The notes under the pieces are model-generated. The model was not told where the DNA came from. It saw nothing but the letters and a program-made list of their open reading frames with translations, and did no database searches. Below, one piece after another: positions 42,608 to 51,628 of a DNA stretch of 64,000 nt. Both the position numbers and the translations under genes were made by a program. Position 1 is the first letter of the stretch. Every line of letters begins with the position of its first letter. The stretch is from an uncultured Acinetobacter sp. (GTDB taxonomy: Bacteria; Pseudomonadota; Gammaproteobacteria; Pseudomonadales; Moraxellaceae): positions 1 through 64,000 of the forward strand of contig NZ_CANLSL010000001.1 in assembly GCF_947493735.1 (NCBI RefSeq). The letters run 5' to 3'.

Positions 42608-42873
42608 GGGTCTGTTGACATTTCAACCATGCATTGCGTTATAGGCTAAAATCACATAAACGAGGCATGGAACGCAGAGAATGGTCACTCCCTTGTCAAG
42701 TTTCATAACGAAGTTTATGGCAATTTTAGCCATAACCCTTCGGGACAAGGATGTTTTTTGACGCTACGTTGTTATGAATGAATCATTTAGAATGACTAAA
42801 TTTCTTCATTCATGCCTAGTATCGCCTAAAAAACATCCATTGTCGCAAGCATCTGTGAAATGTCAACAGACCC
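42608..42873 (+). mobile_element. 266-bp MITE-like element, copy 1
   Basis: Non-coding element with perfect 18-bp terminal inverted repeats (GGGTCTGTTGACATTTCA at the left, its complement at the right) flanked by TA on both sides, the pattern of a TA target duplication. It is about 92% identical to 59892-60157 and exactly the same length. Internal inverted repeats are nested: GGCTAAAAT/ATTTTAGCC, TTATGGC/GCCATAA, GGATGTTTTTT/AAAAAACATCC and ATGAATGAA/TTCATTCAT. No transposase gene is inside or near, so it must be mobilised in trans. It sits 14 bp after the hisA stop and upstream of the YeeE operon. Confidence 0.85.
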
Positions 42874-42887
42874 TAATGATTTAAAAT

Positions 42888-43616
42888 TTATAATTTGTCA
42901 TCCAATAACAATTGCGCTTCACGTAAGCTCAGCGTACCTTCATAGATTGCGCGGCCTGTGATCGCACCCAAGATGCCTTTTTGACCTTGTAGCAATTTCA
43001 CATCTTCAAGATTGGTCACACCGCCAGAGGCAATCACAGGTAAGCCTGAATGGTTTGCAAGGTTAACAGTTTGCTCAACGTTGACACCTTGCATCATGCC
43101 ATCACGTGCAATGTCGGTATAGACGATGCTGGATACACCTGCATCAGCAAAGCGTTTTGCCAAATCAGTCGCTTGAACATCAGTCACATTCGCCCAACCA
43201 TCGGTTGCGACAAAGCCATCTTTGGCATCAATACCCACAATGATATGCCCTGCAAACTCTTTACACGCAAGCTCAACAAATTCAGGCTCTTGTACGGCTT
43301 TTGTTCCGATGATTACAAACGACACACCTGCGTCAATGTAATGCTCAATGGTTTCTAATGAACGAATCCCACCACCGATTTGAATTGGTAATTCAGGTTG
43401 AGATTGTGCGATCGCCTCAACCACTGGTTTGTGGATCGGTGTTCCTGCAAAGGCGCCGTTCAAGTCGACCAAATGCAAGCGACGTGCCCCTTCATTGACC
43501 CAATGCGCTGCGGTTGCTACTGGATCATCAGAAAACACGGTGTCATCTTCCATGCGACCTTGCTTTAATCGTACGCACTTACCATCTTTAAGATCAATCG
43601 CAGGGATAATTAACAT
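42888..43616 (-). CDS. hisA: ProFAR isomerase HisA
   Basis: Histidine biosynthesis enzyme of 242 residues, a TIM barrel that opens the ribose ring of ProFAR. Visible motifs: [14 protein letters not shown] (catalytic aspartate D8), IQIGGGIRS and the second-half repeat [14 protein letters not shown] (catalytic aspartate near 170-176), then VIASGGV. The two phosphate-binding half-barrels are complete. No other his gene is next to it in this window. Confidence 0.96.
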   Translation of the reverse strand: MLIIPAIDLKDGKCVRLKQGRMEDDTVFSDDPVATAAHWVNEGARRLHLVDLNGAFAGTPIHKPVVEAIAQSQPELPIQIGGGIRSLETIEHYIDAGVSFVIIGTKAVQEPEFVELACKEFAGHIIVGIDAKDGFVATDGWANVTDVQATDLAKRFADAGVSSIVYTDIARDGMMQGVNVEQTVNLANHSGLPVIASGGVTNLEDVKLLQGQKGILGAITGRAIYEGTLSLREAQLLLDDKL

Positions 43617-43887
43617 GCCCGTATTCCTTAATATGTATCAAAATTTTTAACTTGGCTTATCTTATCAAAATATTCAAACTTCTCTAAGTGCTAATCGTAA
43701 TATCTCATCAACATGACAGCATCATCGTTAGATTTAGCGCAATTTGAACGAATTAAGACCATCGCTTTAAGTCATTATTATCAATAGTGACAAGATAAAT
43801 TGTCAATTTAACCTATACATGATCTGATCGCTATGGCAATATTTTCTACACATCAAGCAATAACATTCACAACAAGATGAGTAACCG

Positions 43888-44706
43888 ATGAAAATACACC
43901 ATTTAAACTGTGGCACCATGTGCCCTGTCTGCCAAAAGCTGATCAACGGTCAAGGCAGCTACCTCAAACCCGCCAAGCTAGTTTGCCATGTACTACTCAT
44001 TGAACATGAAAATAAATTGGTATTGGTCGATACAGGTTACGGACTTAAAGATATCGCAGAGCCCAAAACTCGATTAGGTGCGATGTTCTTACAAATCACT
44101 CGCCCAAAACTAGACCGCCAAGAAACTGCTTTTGAGCAAATCAAACAATTGGGCTACTCGCCTGCCGATGTGACGGATATTTTACCGACTCATTTGGATC
44201 TTGATCATATTGGCGGTGCGCCTGATTTTCCGAATGCAACGATTCACGTCTATAACAAAGAGCTCGACTACGCATTAAAGCCCAAATTCAAAGATCGTCT
44301 GCGCTTTCGCAAAGCACAACTTCAAGATGTTGCAAAATGGCAAAGCCATCCTGAAATCAATGCTGAGTGGTTTGGTTTAGATGCAATTGATTTGACCGAG
44401 CAACTTGGTTTTGAAGCCAAAATCGTGCCACTGATTGGACATACCCGAGGTCATGTTGGCATCGCTGTGAAATCAGATAAAAACTGGCTATTGCATTGTG
44501 GGGATGCGTATTTCCATCCGAGTCAAATCACGCAAAATCCTCAAATACCAATCGGTCTAGCCATTTTTGAAAAACAGGTACAAACCGATCAAGTACAGCG
44601 CATAGCGACACAAGAAAAATTGCGAGCTTTGAACTTGGCACATCCCGAAATCGAGATGTTTTGTGCACATGACCCAAGTGAGTTAGAGCGTTATCAAAGT
44701 CGCTAA
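43888..44706 (+). CDS. Metallo-beta-lactamase-fold hydrolase, lactonase-like
   Basis: Protein of 272 residues. The metal motif reads THLDLDHIGG (H-x-D-x-D-H), a variant common in the AHL-lactonase-like branch in which aspartate replaces the second histidine; later ligands are in LIGHTRGHVGI and LHCGDAYFHP, with a final CAHDPSE. An N-terminal MCPVCQKLI segment has two cysteines. It could act on lactones or esters; quorum quenching is possible but not shown. It lies between hisA (divergent) and the LysR gene. Confidence 0.75.
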   Translation: MKIHHLNCGTMCPVCQKLINGQGSYLKPAKLVCHVLLIEHENKLVLVDTGYGLKDIAEPKTRLGAMFLQITRPKLDRQETAFEQIKQLGYSPADVTDILPTHLDLDHIGGAPDFPNATIHVYNKELDYALKPKFKDRLRFRKAQLQDVAKWQSHPEINAEWFGLDAIDLTEQLGFEAKIVPLIGHTRGHVGIAVKSDKNWLLHCGDAYFHPSQITQNPQIPIGLAIFEKQVQTDQVQRIATQEKLRALNLAHPEIEMFCAHDPSELERYQSR

Positions 44707-44740
44707 TTGACCCCCAAATATTCAAATTATTTTAAAAAAA

Positions 44741-44766
44741 CTGTCATATTTCATGAAATATGACAG
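44741..44766. terminator. Perfect 26-bp palindrome, probable terminator
   Basis: Bases 44741-44766 are their own reverse complement (arm CTGTCATATTTC). On the minus strand the hairpin is followed by seven T residues, so it looks like a terminator for leftward transcription; on the plus strand it would close the lactonase-like gene transcript without a T tract. Farther on, AAATATTACA/TGTAATATTT (44857-44866, 44882-44891) forms another inverted repeat, a possible LysR-type site. Together with one tiny ORF this is all I see in the 457-bp gap. Confidence 0.5.
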
Positions 44767-44934
44767 CAAATCTTTGATTAAATAAACTACAACAATTTTA
44801 TTTTTATTTTAAAAATAAAACAAATACACCGCATTTCAATCGTTTTAAACTTTTTTAAATATTACAATAATGTCATCATACTGTAATATTTATGTCATTA
44901 AATAGGCTCATCAAAGATCAATGGAAAATTTCTC

Positions 44935-45009
44935 ATGATGACAGCAGTATTATTAACGATTGGTTTCGTCGCTTATACTGGCGCAGTTTGGCATTACGGA
45001 CACAAGTAA
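44935..45009 (+). CDS. Possible 24-aa single-helix membrane peptide
   Basis: ORF of 24 codons beginning ATG ATG, with GGAAAA about ten bases upstream. The product would be one membrane helix (AVLLTIGFVAYTGAVW) with a short HYGHK end. It lies about 150 bp upstream of the LysR gene. Single-helix peptides of this size are often missed; there is no independent proof of expression. Confidence 0.25.
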   Translation: MMTAVLLTIGFVAYTGAVWHYGHK

Positions 45010-45163
45010 GCTCGCCATTCTCAACAAATAATGAGCCTTGTCGCTCAAGCTTTCTATCCCCTTCAAAAAACCTCAACAATAAATCAACGTATCCATTTGC
45101 ATTTCGATTAGATTCATTAGATCATTTCTATATCATTCACTTTAATTTCAAGTATAAAAAATT

Positions 45164-46033
45164 ATGAATATTGCCGCTTTCGAAGCCTTCCTCAAAGTAA
45201 TGGAAACAGGTTCGATTTCCATGGCAGCAGAAAAATTATTTATCACCCAACCTGCGGTGAGCAAACGTATTCAAAGTCTTGAACATTTTTTTAATGTACA
45301 ACTTTTTGACAGTGTTGGTCGAAATATTCAGCCCACTCAAGCCGCTGAACGCCTGTTGCCACAGGTGCAGCAGTGGATTTGTCAGCTTGAAGATATGCAC
45401 CGTGATCTCAGTCAATCTCAAACAGAGATCGCAGGGAAATTAAAAATTGGGACGAGTCACCATATTGGCTTACATCATTTGGCGAAACAGCTTCAGCCCT
45501 TTGCGGAACAGTTCCCACAAGTTGAGCTTGATGTACATTTTGTTGATTCTGAACAAGCCTTACAATTAGTCCTTTCAGGTGAGATTGAACTTGCATTTCT
45601 CACCTTGCCACCAAAGCCTGATACGCGCTTAAAGCATCGTGTACTTTGGAATGACCCTTTATCTTTTGTAGTTGCACCCTTTCATCCATTGGCACAGCAA
45701 AAACGCTTAAAACTTGAAGATTTGATTACTTATCCGAGCTTACTGCCTGCGTCGAATACTTATACCAGTCAGATCACTTTGGCGGAGTTTGCGAAATACG
45801 GTTTGAAACCCTATGCCTCAATGAGTACCAATCCGCTGGAGTCTATTCGAATGTTGGTGTCGATCGGTTTGGGATGGTCAGTGTTACCTCATACTTTGAT
45901 CAATGAAGACTTATGTATTCTGGATTTGGATATCAAGCTTGAGCGTCAGCTTGGTATCGTTTGGCACCCTGATCGTAGCCAGTCCAAAGCGATGCAAAGT
46001 CTTTTAAATCAATTAGAGGCGTTACAAAGCTAA
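45164..46033 (+). CDS. LysR-family transcriptional regulator
   Basis: LysR-type regulator of 289 residues. The N-terminal winged HTH (about 1-60) contains FLKVMETGSISMAAEKLFIT and QPAVSKRIQSLE. The co-inducer domain begins around 90 with GKLKIGTSHHIGLHHLAKQL and includes the IELAFLTLPP hinge and a closing GLGWSVLPHTLI. This is of the CysL/YwfK-like subgroup in general shape. The target is not evident, since no divergent gene adjoins it. Confidence 0.85.
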   Translation: MNIAAFEAFLKVMETGSISMAAEKLFITQPAVSKRIQSLEHFFNVQLFDSVGRNIQPTQAAERLLPQVQQWICQLEDMHRDLSQSQTEIAGKLKIGTSHHIGLHHLAKQLQPFAEQFPQVELDVHFVDSEQALQLVLSGEIELAFLTLPPKPDTRLKHRVLWNDPLSFVVAPFHPLAQQKRLKLEDLITYPSLLPASNTYTSQITLAEFAKYGLKPYASMSTNPLESIRMLVSIGLGWSVLPHTLINEDLCILDLDIKLERQLGIVWHPDRSQSKAMQSLLNQLEALQS

Positions 46034-46053
46034 TCAGATTTAGATTTAAAATA

Positions 46054-46704
46054 TTAAATTGACCAGTCTTCAATTTTCCAACTTTTCTCATTGGCTAATT
46101 GTTCAAGGCGATCATCAGGATTCACGGCGATTGCATGGGTCGCATATTCAAGCAAAAAGCGATCATTGATCGAATCAGAATACGCCCAAGACTCATCCAC
46201 TTTTCGACCATTAAGCCATTGATCTAATCGGGTCAATTTTCCTGTTTGATAGCATGGCACACCTTTGACTTTGCCTGTGTATTTACCGTCAATCACTTCT
46301 GCATTGGTGGCAATAATTTCAGTAATGCCAAAAGCACGAAAAATCGGCGCAGTGATAAAATTACTAGTAGCGGTAATCCCGACAATGGCATGTCCTTGAT
46401 CTTGATGATGTTTGATCGCATCAAATCCTTTTGGGCGCATTTTCGGACGTATCACTTTTTGCATAAATAGGTCATGCAATTCGGTCAGATAAACGTTGTC
46501 ATGCTTGGTTAAGAATTCAAAAACAAACTCATTATAAGCGATCGGATTGAGTTGTCCTGCTTTGTAGTCTTCATAGAATTGATCATTCATTTTGCGATGA
46601 TGATGAGCATCGACTAAACCTTCATTCACCAAAAACTCTCCCCAAGAATGATCAGAGTCGGTATTTAACAAGGTATGGTCTAAATCAAATAATGCCAATT
46701 TCAT
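46054..46704 (-). CDS. HAD-family (subfamily IB) phosphatase
   Basis: Hydrolase of 216 residues of the SerB-like HAD-IB group. The catalytic motif I is FDLDHTLLNTDSD (about 6-18, nucleophile D7, acid/base D9), motif II is VGITATSNF (about 110-118), and motif III is in the ESWAYSDSINDRFLLEY segment. The cap insertion contains SWGEFLVNEGLVD. Substrate not evident; relatives act on phosphoserine or glycerol phosphates. Start is ATG 46704, not the TTG 12 bases upstream. Divergent from rppH. Confidence 0.85.
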   Translation of the reverse strand: MKLALFDLDHTLLNTDSDHSWGEFLVNEGLVDAHHHRKMNDQFYEDYKAGQLNPIAYNEFVFEFLTKHDNVYLTELHDLFMQKVIRPKMRPKGFDAIKHHQDQGHAIVGITATSNFITAPIFRAFGITEIIATNAEVIDGKYTGKVKGVPCYQTGKLTRLDQWLNGRKVDESWAYSDSINDRFLLEYATHAIAVNPDDRLEQLANEKSWKIEDWSI

Positions 46705-46887
46705 CAAGTTTCTCAAATTCCTAAAGAATTTAGTTAAAAAAATGTAATTCTATTACCGCAAAGCGCAGAAATTCGTTAAGATCATAGCAATTTGAATTGC
46801 TTTTTGACGATGCGTCTACTCGCCGAGCATCATACGCTGATCTCCGCCTGCACGCAAAGTCCATAACATAGAATATTTAGGTGCCAA

Positions 46888-47367
46888 ATGATCGACTCCG
46901 AAGGTTTCCGACCCAATGTCGGGATCATCTTGGCAAATGACGCTGGACAAGTACTATGGGCAAAACGCATTGGACACAATGCTTGGCAGTTTCCACAAGG
47001 CGGGATTCAATATGGTGAATCTCCCGAAGATGCTTTGTATCGAGAGCTCTATGAAGAAGTTGGATTGTTGCCAGAGCATGTCGAGATCGTTGCACAAACC
47101 CGTGGCTGGTTAAGATATCGTTTGCCATATCGTTATATTCGTAACGACTCCAATCCCGTGTGTATCGGGCAAAAGCAAAAATGGTTTTTATTGCGCCTGA
47201 CAGGCTCAACCAAACACATCTGTTTGGACACCACCGACCCTGCCGAATTTGATGAATGGCAATGGGTCAGTTATTGGTACCCGCTTGGGCAAGTGGTAAA
47301 TTTTAAAAAAGATGTCTATCGGCGGGCCTTAGCTGAGCTCAGTTTACAGCTCCCGTTTAGTGCTTAA
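46888..47367 (+). CDS. rppH: RNA pyrophosphohydrolase RppH
   Basis: Nudix enzyme of 159 residues that removes pyrophosphate from mRNA 5' ends and so starts decay. The Nudix box runs from G39 to L60 with RELYEEVGL at its end. The start [17 protein letters not shown] and the middle [13 protein letters not shown] and YRYIRND segments are typical of RppH. It lies 82 bp before ptsP, the same order as in E. coli. Confidence 0.96.
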   Translation: MIDSEGFRPNVGIILANDAGQVLWAKRIGHNAWQFPQGGIQYGESPEDALYRELYEEVGLLPEHVEIVAQTRGWLRYRLPYRYIRNDSNPVCIGQKQKWFLLRLTGSTKHICLDTTDPAEFDEWQWVSYWYPLGQVVNFKKDVYRRALAELSLQLPFSA

Positions 47368-47449
47368 TTTTACACGTAGACATTTCGAAGATTTTTTTAA
47401 AAAGATATCTACATTGATCAATTAACTCATTCCAGATAGGACATTGTGA

Positions 47450-49747
47450 ATGGCGAATACTATGCAACTTGAGACCCTAAGACGCATCGTCCAAGAAGTC
47501 GATGCTTCACCAAGCCTGCATGAGGCATTGGATGTCATGGTCAATCAAGTTGCAGAAGCCATGAAAGTGGATGTCTGCTCGATTTATCTACTCGATGAGC
47601 GTAACCATCGTTATGTATTGATGGCAACGCACGGTCTCAATGCTGAAGCCGTCGGCAATGTCTCTTTATCCACCAGTGAAGGTCTAGTCGGCTTGGTTGG
47701 TCAACGTGAGGAAATTGTCAACTTAGAAAATGCCCCGCAACATGATCGATTTCGCTACCTGCCTGAAACAGGTGAGGAAATTTACAACTCGTTCATGGGT
47801 GTGCCTGTTATGTATCGCCGTAAGGTGATGGGCGTGATGGTCATTCAAAATAAAGAAAGCCAAGATTTTAGCGAAGCAGCTGAATCTTTCCTTGTCACCT
47901 TATGCGCACAGCTTTCAGGTGCGATTGCCCATGCGCACGTGGTGGGTAACATTGATGTGTTCCGCAAGCCCAATAGCGGTCCAAACTATCAAACTTTCTT
48001 AGGTGTAGCAGGTGCAGATGGTATTGCACTGGGTCGTGCAGTGATTCTTTATCCTGCGGCAGACCTTTCTTCTGTACCTGATCGTGAAGCAGAAGACATC
48101 AGCGAAGAATTGGGTATTTTGGCGGAAGCCGTCGAAGCCGTTCGAGATGAACTGCAACAGCTCGATGCAAAAATGCAGGACTCGTTGATGTCTGATGAGC
48201 GGGCATTATTTGGTGTATTCTTACGGATGCTGGATGATCATGCACTACCTGCGGAAATCAATGCCTTAATTCGTGATGGGCAATGGGCGCAAGGTGCAGT
48301 ACGCCGTGTCATTGATAAACATGCCAACGCCTTTGCGCAGATGGAAGATAGCTATCTACGAGAGCGTGTTGCAGACCTCAAAGACCTTGGGCGTCGCATC
48401 CTTGCACATCTGCAAACCGAAGATACTGGCCACAAAGAAATCACCGAAGATACCATTCTCATCGGTGAAGAAATAAGTACCGCTGCATTGGTCGAAATGC
48501 CAATTGCCAATATTGCAGCCATTGTCACCACCGAAGGCGCAGCCAACTCGCACATGGTGATCGTGGCACGTGCACTCGGTATTCCGACCGTAGTTGGTGT
48601 GACGGAGTTGCCAATTCACTCGCTCGATGATGCGGAGATGATCGTTGATGCTTATCAAGGTCGTGTCTTTATTCATCCGCCTCGTCGCCTACGTACACGT
48701 TACAAAGAAATCAAAAAAGACGAAGACCTCATCGCAAAGGATTTAAAACAGTACGAAACCAAAGATGCGATCACACCTGATGGCGAGGAAATGAAACTTT
48801 TCGTCAATACAGGGCTAATGATCGACGTGGTTCGTGGCGTACAGCGTGGTGCAAAAGGTGTCGGGCTGTACCGTAGTGAAATTCCCTTTATGCTCCGTGA
48901 GCGCTTCCCTGGAGAAGAGGAACAACGGGCCATTTATCGTCAACAGCTCAGCCACTTCGCCAATAAACCTGTGGTGATGCGTACCCTCGACATCGGTGCG
49001 GATAAAGATTTGCCATATTTCTCAATTGATGAAGAAAACTCGGCACTCGGTTGGCGTGGGATTCGTTTTACGCTTGATCATCCAGAGATTTTTTCATCGC
49101 AAATCCGAGCGATGCTCAAAGCCAGTATTGGCTTGAATAATTTGCATATTTTACTGCCGATGATCACCAGCGTCAGTGAAGTGGAAGAAGTCTTGTATTT
49201 GCTTGAACGTGATCTCGCCGCAGTCCAAGAAGAAGAACAAGTGAAAATCACCCGACCAAAAATCGGTATCATGATCGAAGTACCAAGTATCTTGCTTCAG
49301 ATCGAAGACTTTGCCGATTTGGTCGATTTCTTTTCAGTTGGTTCAAACGATTTAATTCAATATTTACTCGCTGTCGACCGTAACAATCCACGTGTCGCTA
49401 GTGTTTACTCACATTTTCATCCTGCGATTTTACGTGCACTTGCTAAGCTTGTTCAGGACTGTCACAAGTTTGAAAAACCTGTCAGCATCTGTGGTGAAAT
49501 GGCGGGCGATCCGTTGACGGCTATCTTGCTGATGGCGATGGGCTTTAATACTTTGTCAATGAGCTCAAGTAATATTCTACGAGTACGCAAAGCGATCTGT
49601 AATATTCCAATGTCGGATGCCAAAGACTTACTGGGTCAAGCATTAAAGTTGAATAACCCACTGATGACCAAGAGTATGATTGAACATTATTTCCGTACGC
49701 ATGGTTTGGGAGATATGGTGAAATCAAGTCGTGTGGTGACGGTTTAA
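47450..49747 (+). CDS. ptsP: Nitrogen-PTS enzyme I (PtsP)
   Basis: Phosphoenolpyruvate-protein phosphotransferase of the nitrogen phosphotransferase system, 765 residues. An N-terminal GAF domain (about 15-165) senses small molecules, then comes the enzyme I N-domain with the phosphorylated histidine in GAANSHMVIVARALG (about H368), and the PEP-binding C-domain with the catalytic cysteine in SICGEMAGDP (about 680). It feeds phosphate to NPr and EIIA-Ntr. It probably forms an operon with rppH and is closed by a terminator. Confidence 0.96.
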   Translation: MANTMQLETLRRIVQEVDASPSLHEALDVMVNQVAEAMKVDVCSIYLLDERNHRYVLMATHGLNAEAVGNVSLSTSEGLVGLVGQREEIVNLENAPQHDRFRYLPETGEEIYNSFMGVPVMYRRKVMGVMVIQNKESQDFSEAAESFLVTLCAQLSGAIAHAHVVGNIDVFRKPNSGPNYQTFLGVAGADGIALGRAVILYPAADLSSVPDREAEDISEELGILAEAVEAVRDELQQLDAKMQDSLMSDERALFGVFLRMLDDHALPAEINALIRDGQWAQGAVRRVIDKHANAFAQMEDSYLRERVADLKDLGRRILAHLQTEDTGHKEITEDTILIGEEISTAALVEMPIANIAAIVTTEGAANSHMVIVARALGIPTVVGVTELPIHSLDDAEMIVDAYQGRVFIHPPRRLRTRYKEIKKDEDLIAKDLKQYETKDAITPDGEEMKLFVNTGLMIDVVRGVQRGAKGVGLYRSEIPFMLRERFPGEEEQRAIYRQQLSHFANKPVVMRTLDIGADKDLPYFSIDEENSALGWRGIRFTLDHPEIFSSQIRAMLKASIGLNNLHILLPMITSVSEVEEVLYLLERDLAAVQEEEQVKITRPKIGIMIEVPSILLQIEDFADLVDFFSVGSNDLIQYLLAVDRNNPRVASVYSHFHPAILRALAKLVQDCHKFEKPVSICGEMAGDPLTAILLMAMGFNTLSMSSSNILRVRKAICNIPMSDAKDLLGQALKLNNPLMTKSMIEHYFRTHGLGDMVKSSRVVTV

Positions 49748-49770
49748 TTTTTTTACTGTACTGATAACTC

Positions 49771-49807
49771 AGCACTTAAATCAAAAGCGATTTAAGTGCT
49801 TTTTTTA
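49771..49807 (+). terminator. Rho-independent terminator after ptsP
   Basis: Twelve-bp stem AGCACTTAAATC/GATTTAAGTGCT around AAAAGC, then a seven-T tract. It separates ptsP from the convergent AidB-like gene. Confidence 0.95.
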
Positions 49808-49822
49808 TTTAGTTTTCATTTA

Positions 49823-51547
49823 TTAGAATGCCAAAGCCCGCTCAAATAAACGCTGAATGTCTGCTTGAGAAATATTCAGCATACCGACTACACGTCCGTG
49901 CATGGCACTATAACGACTTTGGATAAATGCTTCAGCAACATCAGGTTCAGAGTAGCGTACCATGAGCACCGACTGCGCCAACAGCACCAATCGAGTCACC
50001 AATGTCCGTGCTTGGTACTGCAATTGATCAGGTGGAAGCATTAGCATTTCATAGAGTTTGCTACGTTCAATTTTAAGTATCTCATGTGAAGCACATTCTT
50101 CTGAAAAGGACGCTAAAAGTATTTCGATTAATTCGGATTCACGTTGCATCGCTCGAAGTACATCTAGGCACATGATATTGCCCGAACCTTCCCAAATGGT
50201 ATTTACAGGTGCTTCACGGAATAAGCGAGCCATGATGCCATTATCGACATAACCATTACCTCCGAACACTTCCATCGCCTCGCCTGTCAGCTCCACCGCA
50301 CGCTTACAAATCCAAAACTTAGCTGCTGGTGTCATCAGACGTATCCACGCTTGTGATAAGGCATTTTCATTCGCATGGTCTTGCTGAGCGATTTGATCAT
50401 AATGTGATGCAAGGTGCATACTCAATTGCAAAGCGGCTTCTGTTTCTAAAGCCAAATCAGCCAATACCGCTTGCATTAATGGTTGCTCGGCAAGTGCCTT
50501 ACCAAAAGTCTGACGCTGACGAGTATAAGCAAGACACTGTACAAGTGCCTGACGCAGAATCGCTGTACTACCCACCGAACAGGTCAGACGAGTATAGTTT
50601 GCCATCTCGATAATGGTCGGAATACCACGCCCTTCCTCACCGATCATGATGCCCCATGCTTTCTGAAACTCAACTTCAGAGCTGGAATTACTGCGATTCC
50701 CCACTTTTTCTTTGAGGCGTTGCACATGCACTTGATTCAAACTGCCATCGGCTAGGCGACGTGGTACAAAGAAACAACCAATACCTTCATGCTCGGTCTG
50801 CGCCACCACGAGATGCGCATCCGACATTGGAACAGAGAAAAACCATTTATGCCCTGTAAGCAAATACGCCTCACCTCGACCTGATTTATCAATCGGCTTG
50901 GCAATAGTTTGATTGGCACGCACATCAGAGCCACCTTGCTTTTCGGTCATGCCCATACCGATCCAAATCGACTTTTTCTGTGCGATTGGAATATCTCGGG
51001 CATCGTATTCTGGGGACAATAATTTCTCCCCGATGTCCGCCCAAAGTTTTGGTTCACGTTGTAGCAGTGGAATACAACCCAAAGTCATGGCATGTGGACA
51101 GAGGTTGCCCGCTTCGACCTGTCCTGTCAGATAAAACTTAGTCGCCCAATCTACCCATGCCGAGTTTTTTTGACCATTTTCAGAGTGAATAAAAGGCTTA
51201 GAAATAAACGGATAGCCATGTACATTAAACTGGCGATTGGTTTGTATAATCTGATGCCACGCAGGATGAAACTCAACATGATCAATGCGTCGTCCACGTG
51301 CATCGAAGCGGCTGAGTTCTGGGGTATGACGATTGGCGAGATCCGCTGCTTGGAAAAATGACGCACGCCCAACCGTTTCACCAAATACAGCATGCTCAGC
51401 CTGTAATTCACTGCCATAATGATGCAGAATTTCTTTGAGAATCCTGTCCGTTTCAAACAGATTATAATCTTGCAATTCATCAAACTGATTGCTGACGGTA
51501 TGTGTTGAAGTCGTGTCCATGTCTACGATGTGTTGCGATTGCATCAT
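49823..51547 (-). CDS. aidB: AidB-like acyl-CoA dehydrogenase family flavoprotein
   Basis: FAD protein of 574 residues. The text WIGMGMTEKQGGSDVRANQT, GHKWFFSVPMSDAHLVVAQT, NRSNSSSEVEFQ and GNGYVDNGIMARLFREAPVN with TIWEGSGN closely follows E. coli AidB, the alkylation-response flavoprotein that binds DNA and has weak isovaleryl-CoA dehydrogenase activity. The C-terminal DNA-binding part is present by length. GGAAACAG precedes the ATG pair. A TetR-type regulator is divergent 80 bp upstream and probably controls it. Confidence 0.82.
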   Translation of the reverse strand: MMQSQHIVDMDTTSTHTVSNQFDELQDYNLFETDRILKEILHHYGSELQAEHAVFGETVGRASFFQAADLANRHTPELSRFDARGRRIDHVEFHPAWHQIIQTNRQFNVHGYPFISKPFIHSENGQKNSAWVDWATKFYLTGQVEAGNLCPHAMTLGCIPLLQREPKLWADIGEKLLSPEYDARDIPIAQKKSIWIGMGMTEKQGGSDVRANQTIAKPIDKSGRGEAYLLTGHKWFFSVPMSDAHLVVAQTEHEGIGCFFVPRRLADGSLNQVHVQRLKEKVGNRSNSSSEVEFQKAWGIMIGEEGRGIPTIIEMANYTRLTCSVGSTAILRQALVQCLAYTRQRQTFGKALAEQPLMQAVLADLALETEAALQLSMHLASHYDQIAQQDHANENALSQAWIRLMTPAAKFWICKRAVELTGEAMEVFGGNGYVDNGIMARLFREAPVNTIWEGSGNIMCLDVLRAMQRESELIEILLASFSEECASHEILKIERSKLYEMLMLPPDQLQYQARTLVTRLVLLAQSVLMVRYSEPDVAEAFIQSRYSAMHGRVVGMLNISQADIQRLFERALAF

Positions 51548-51628
51548 CTGTTTCCTGATTACTTGTATTTTTTAGATTTCCAATCCAGTATAAATCATTC
51601 CTATCTTTGAGCTGTTCGGATTTTCTGC

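Noticed and set aside
44892..45167. Open frame of 91 codons whose stop overlaps the LysR start
   Set aside because: Serine/asparagine-rich low-quality sequence without a ribosome binding site or recognisable fold; it overlaps a more credible 24-codon hydrophobic ORF. The ATGA overlap with LysR keeps a small doubt.
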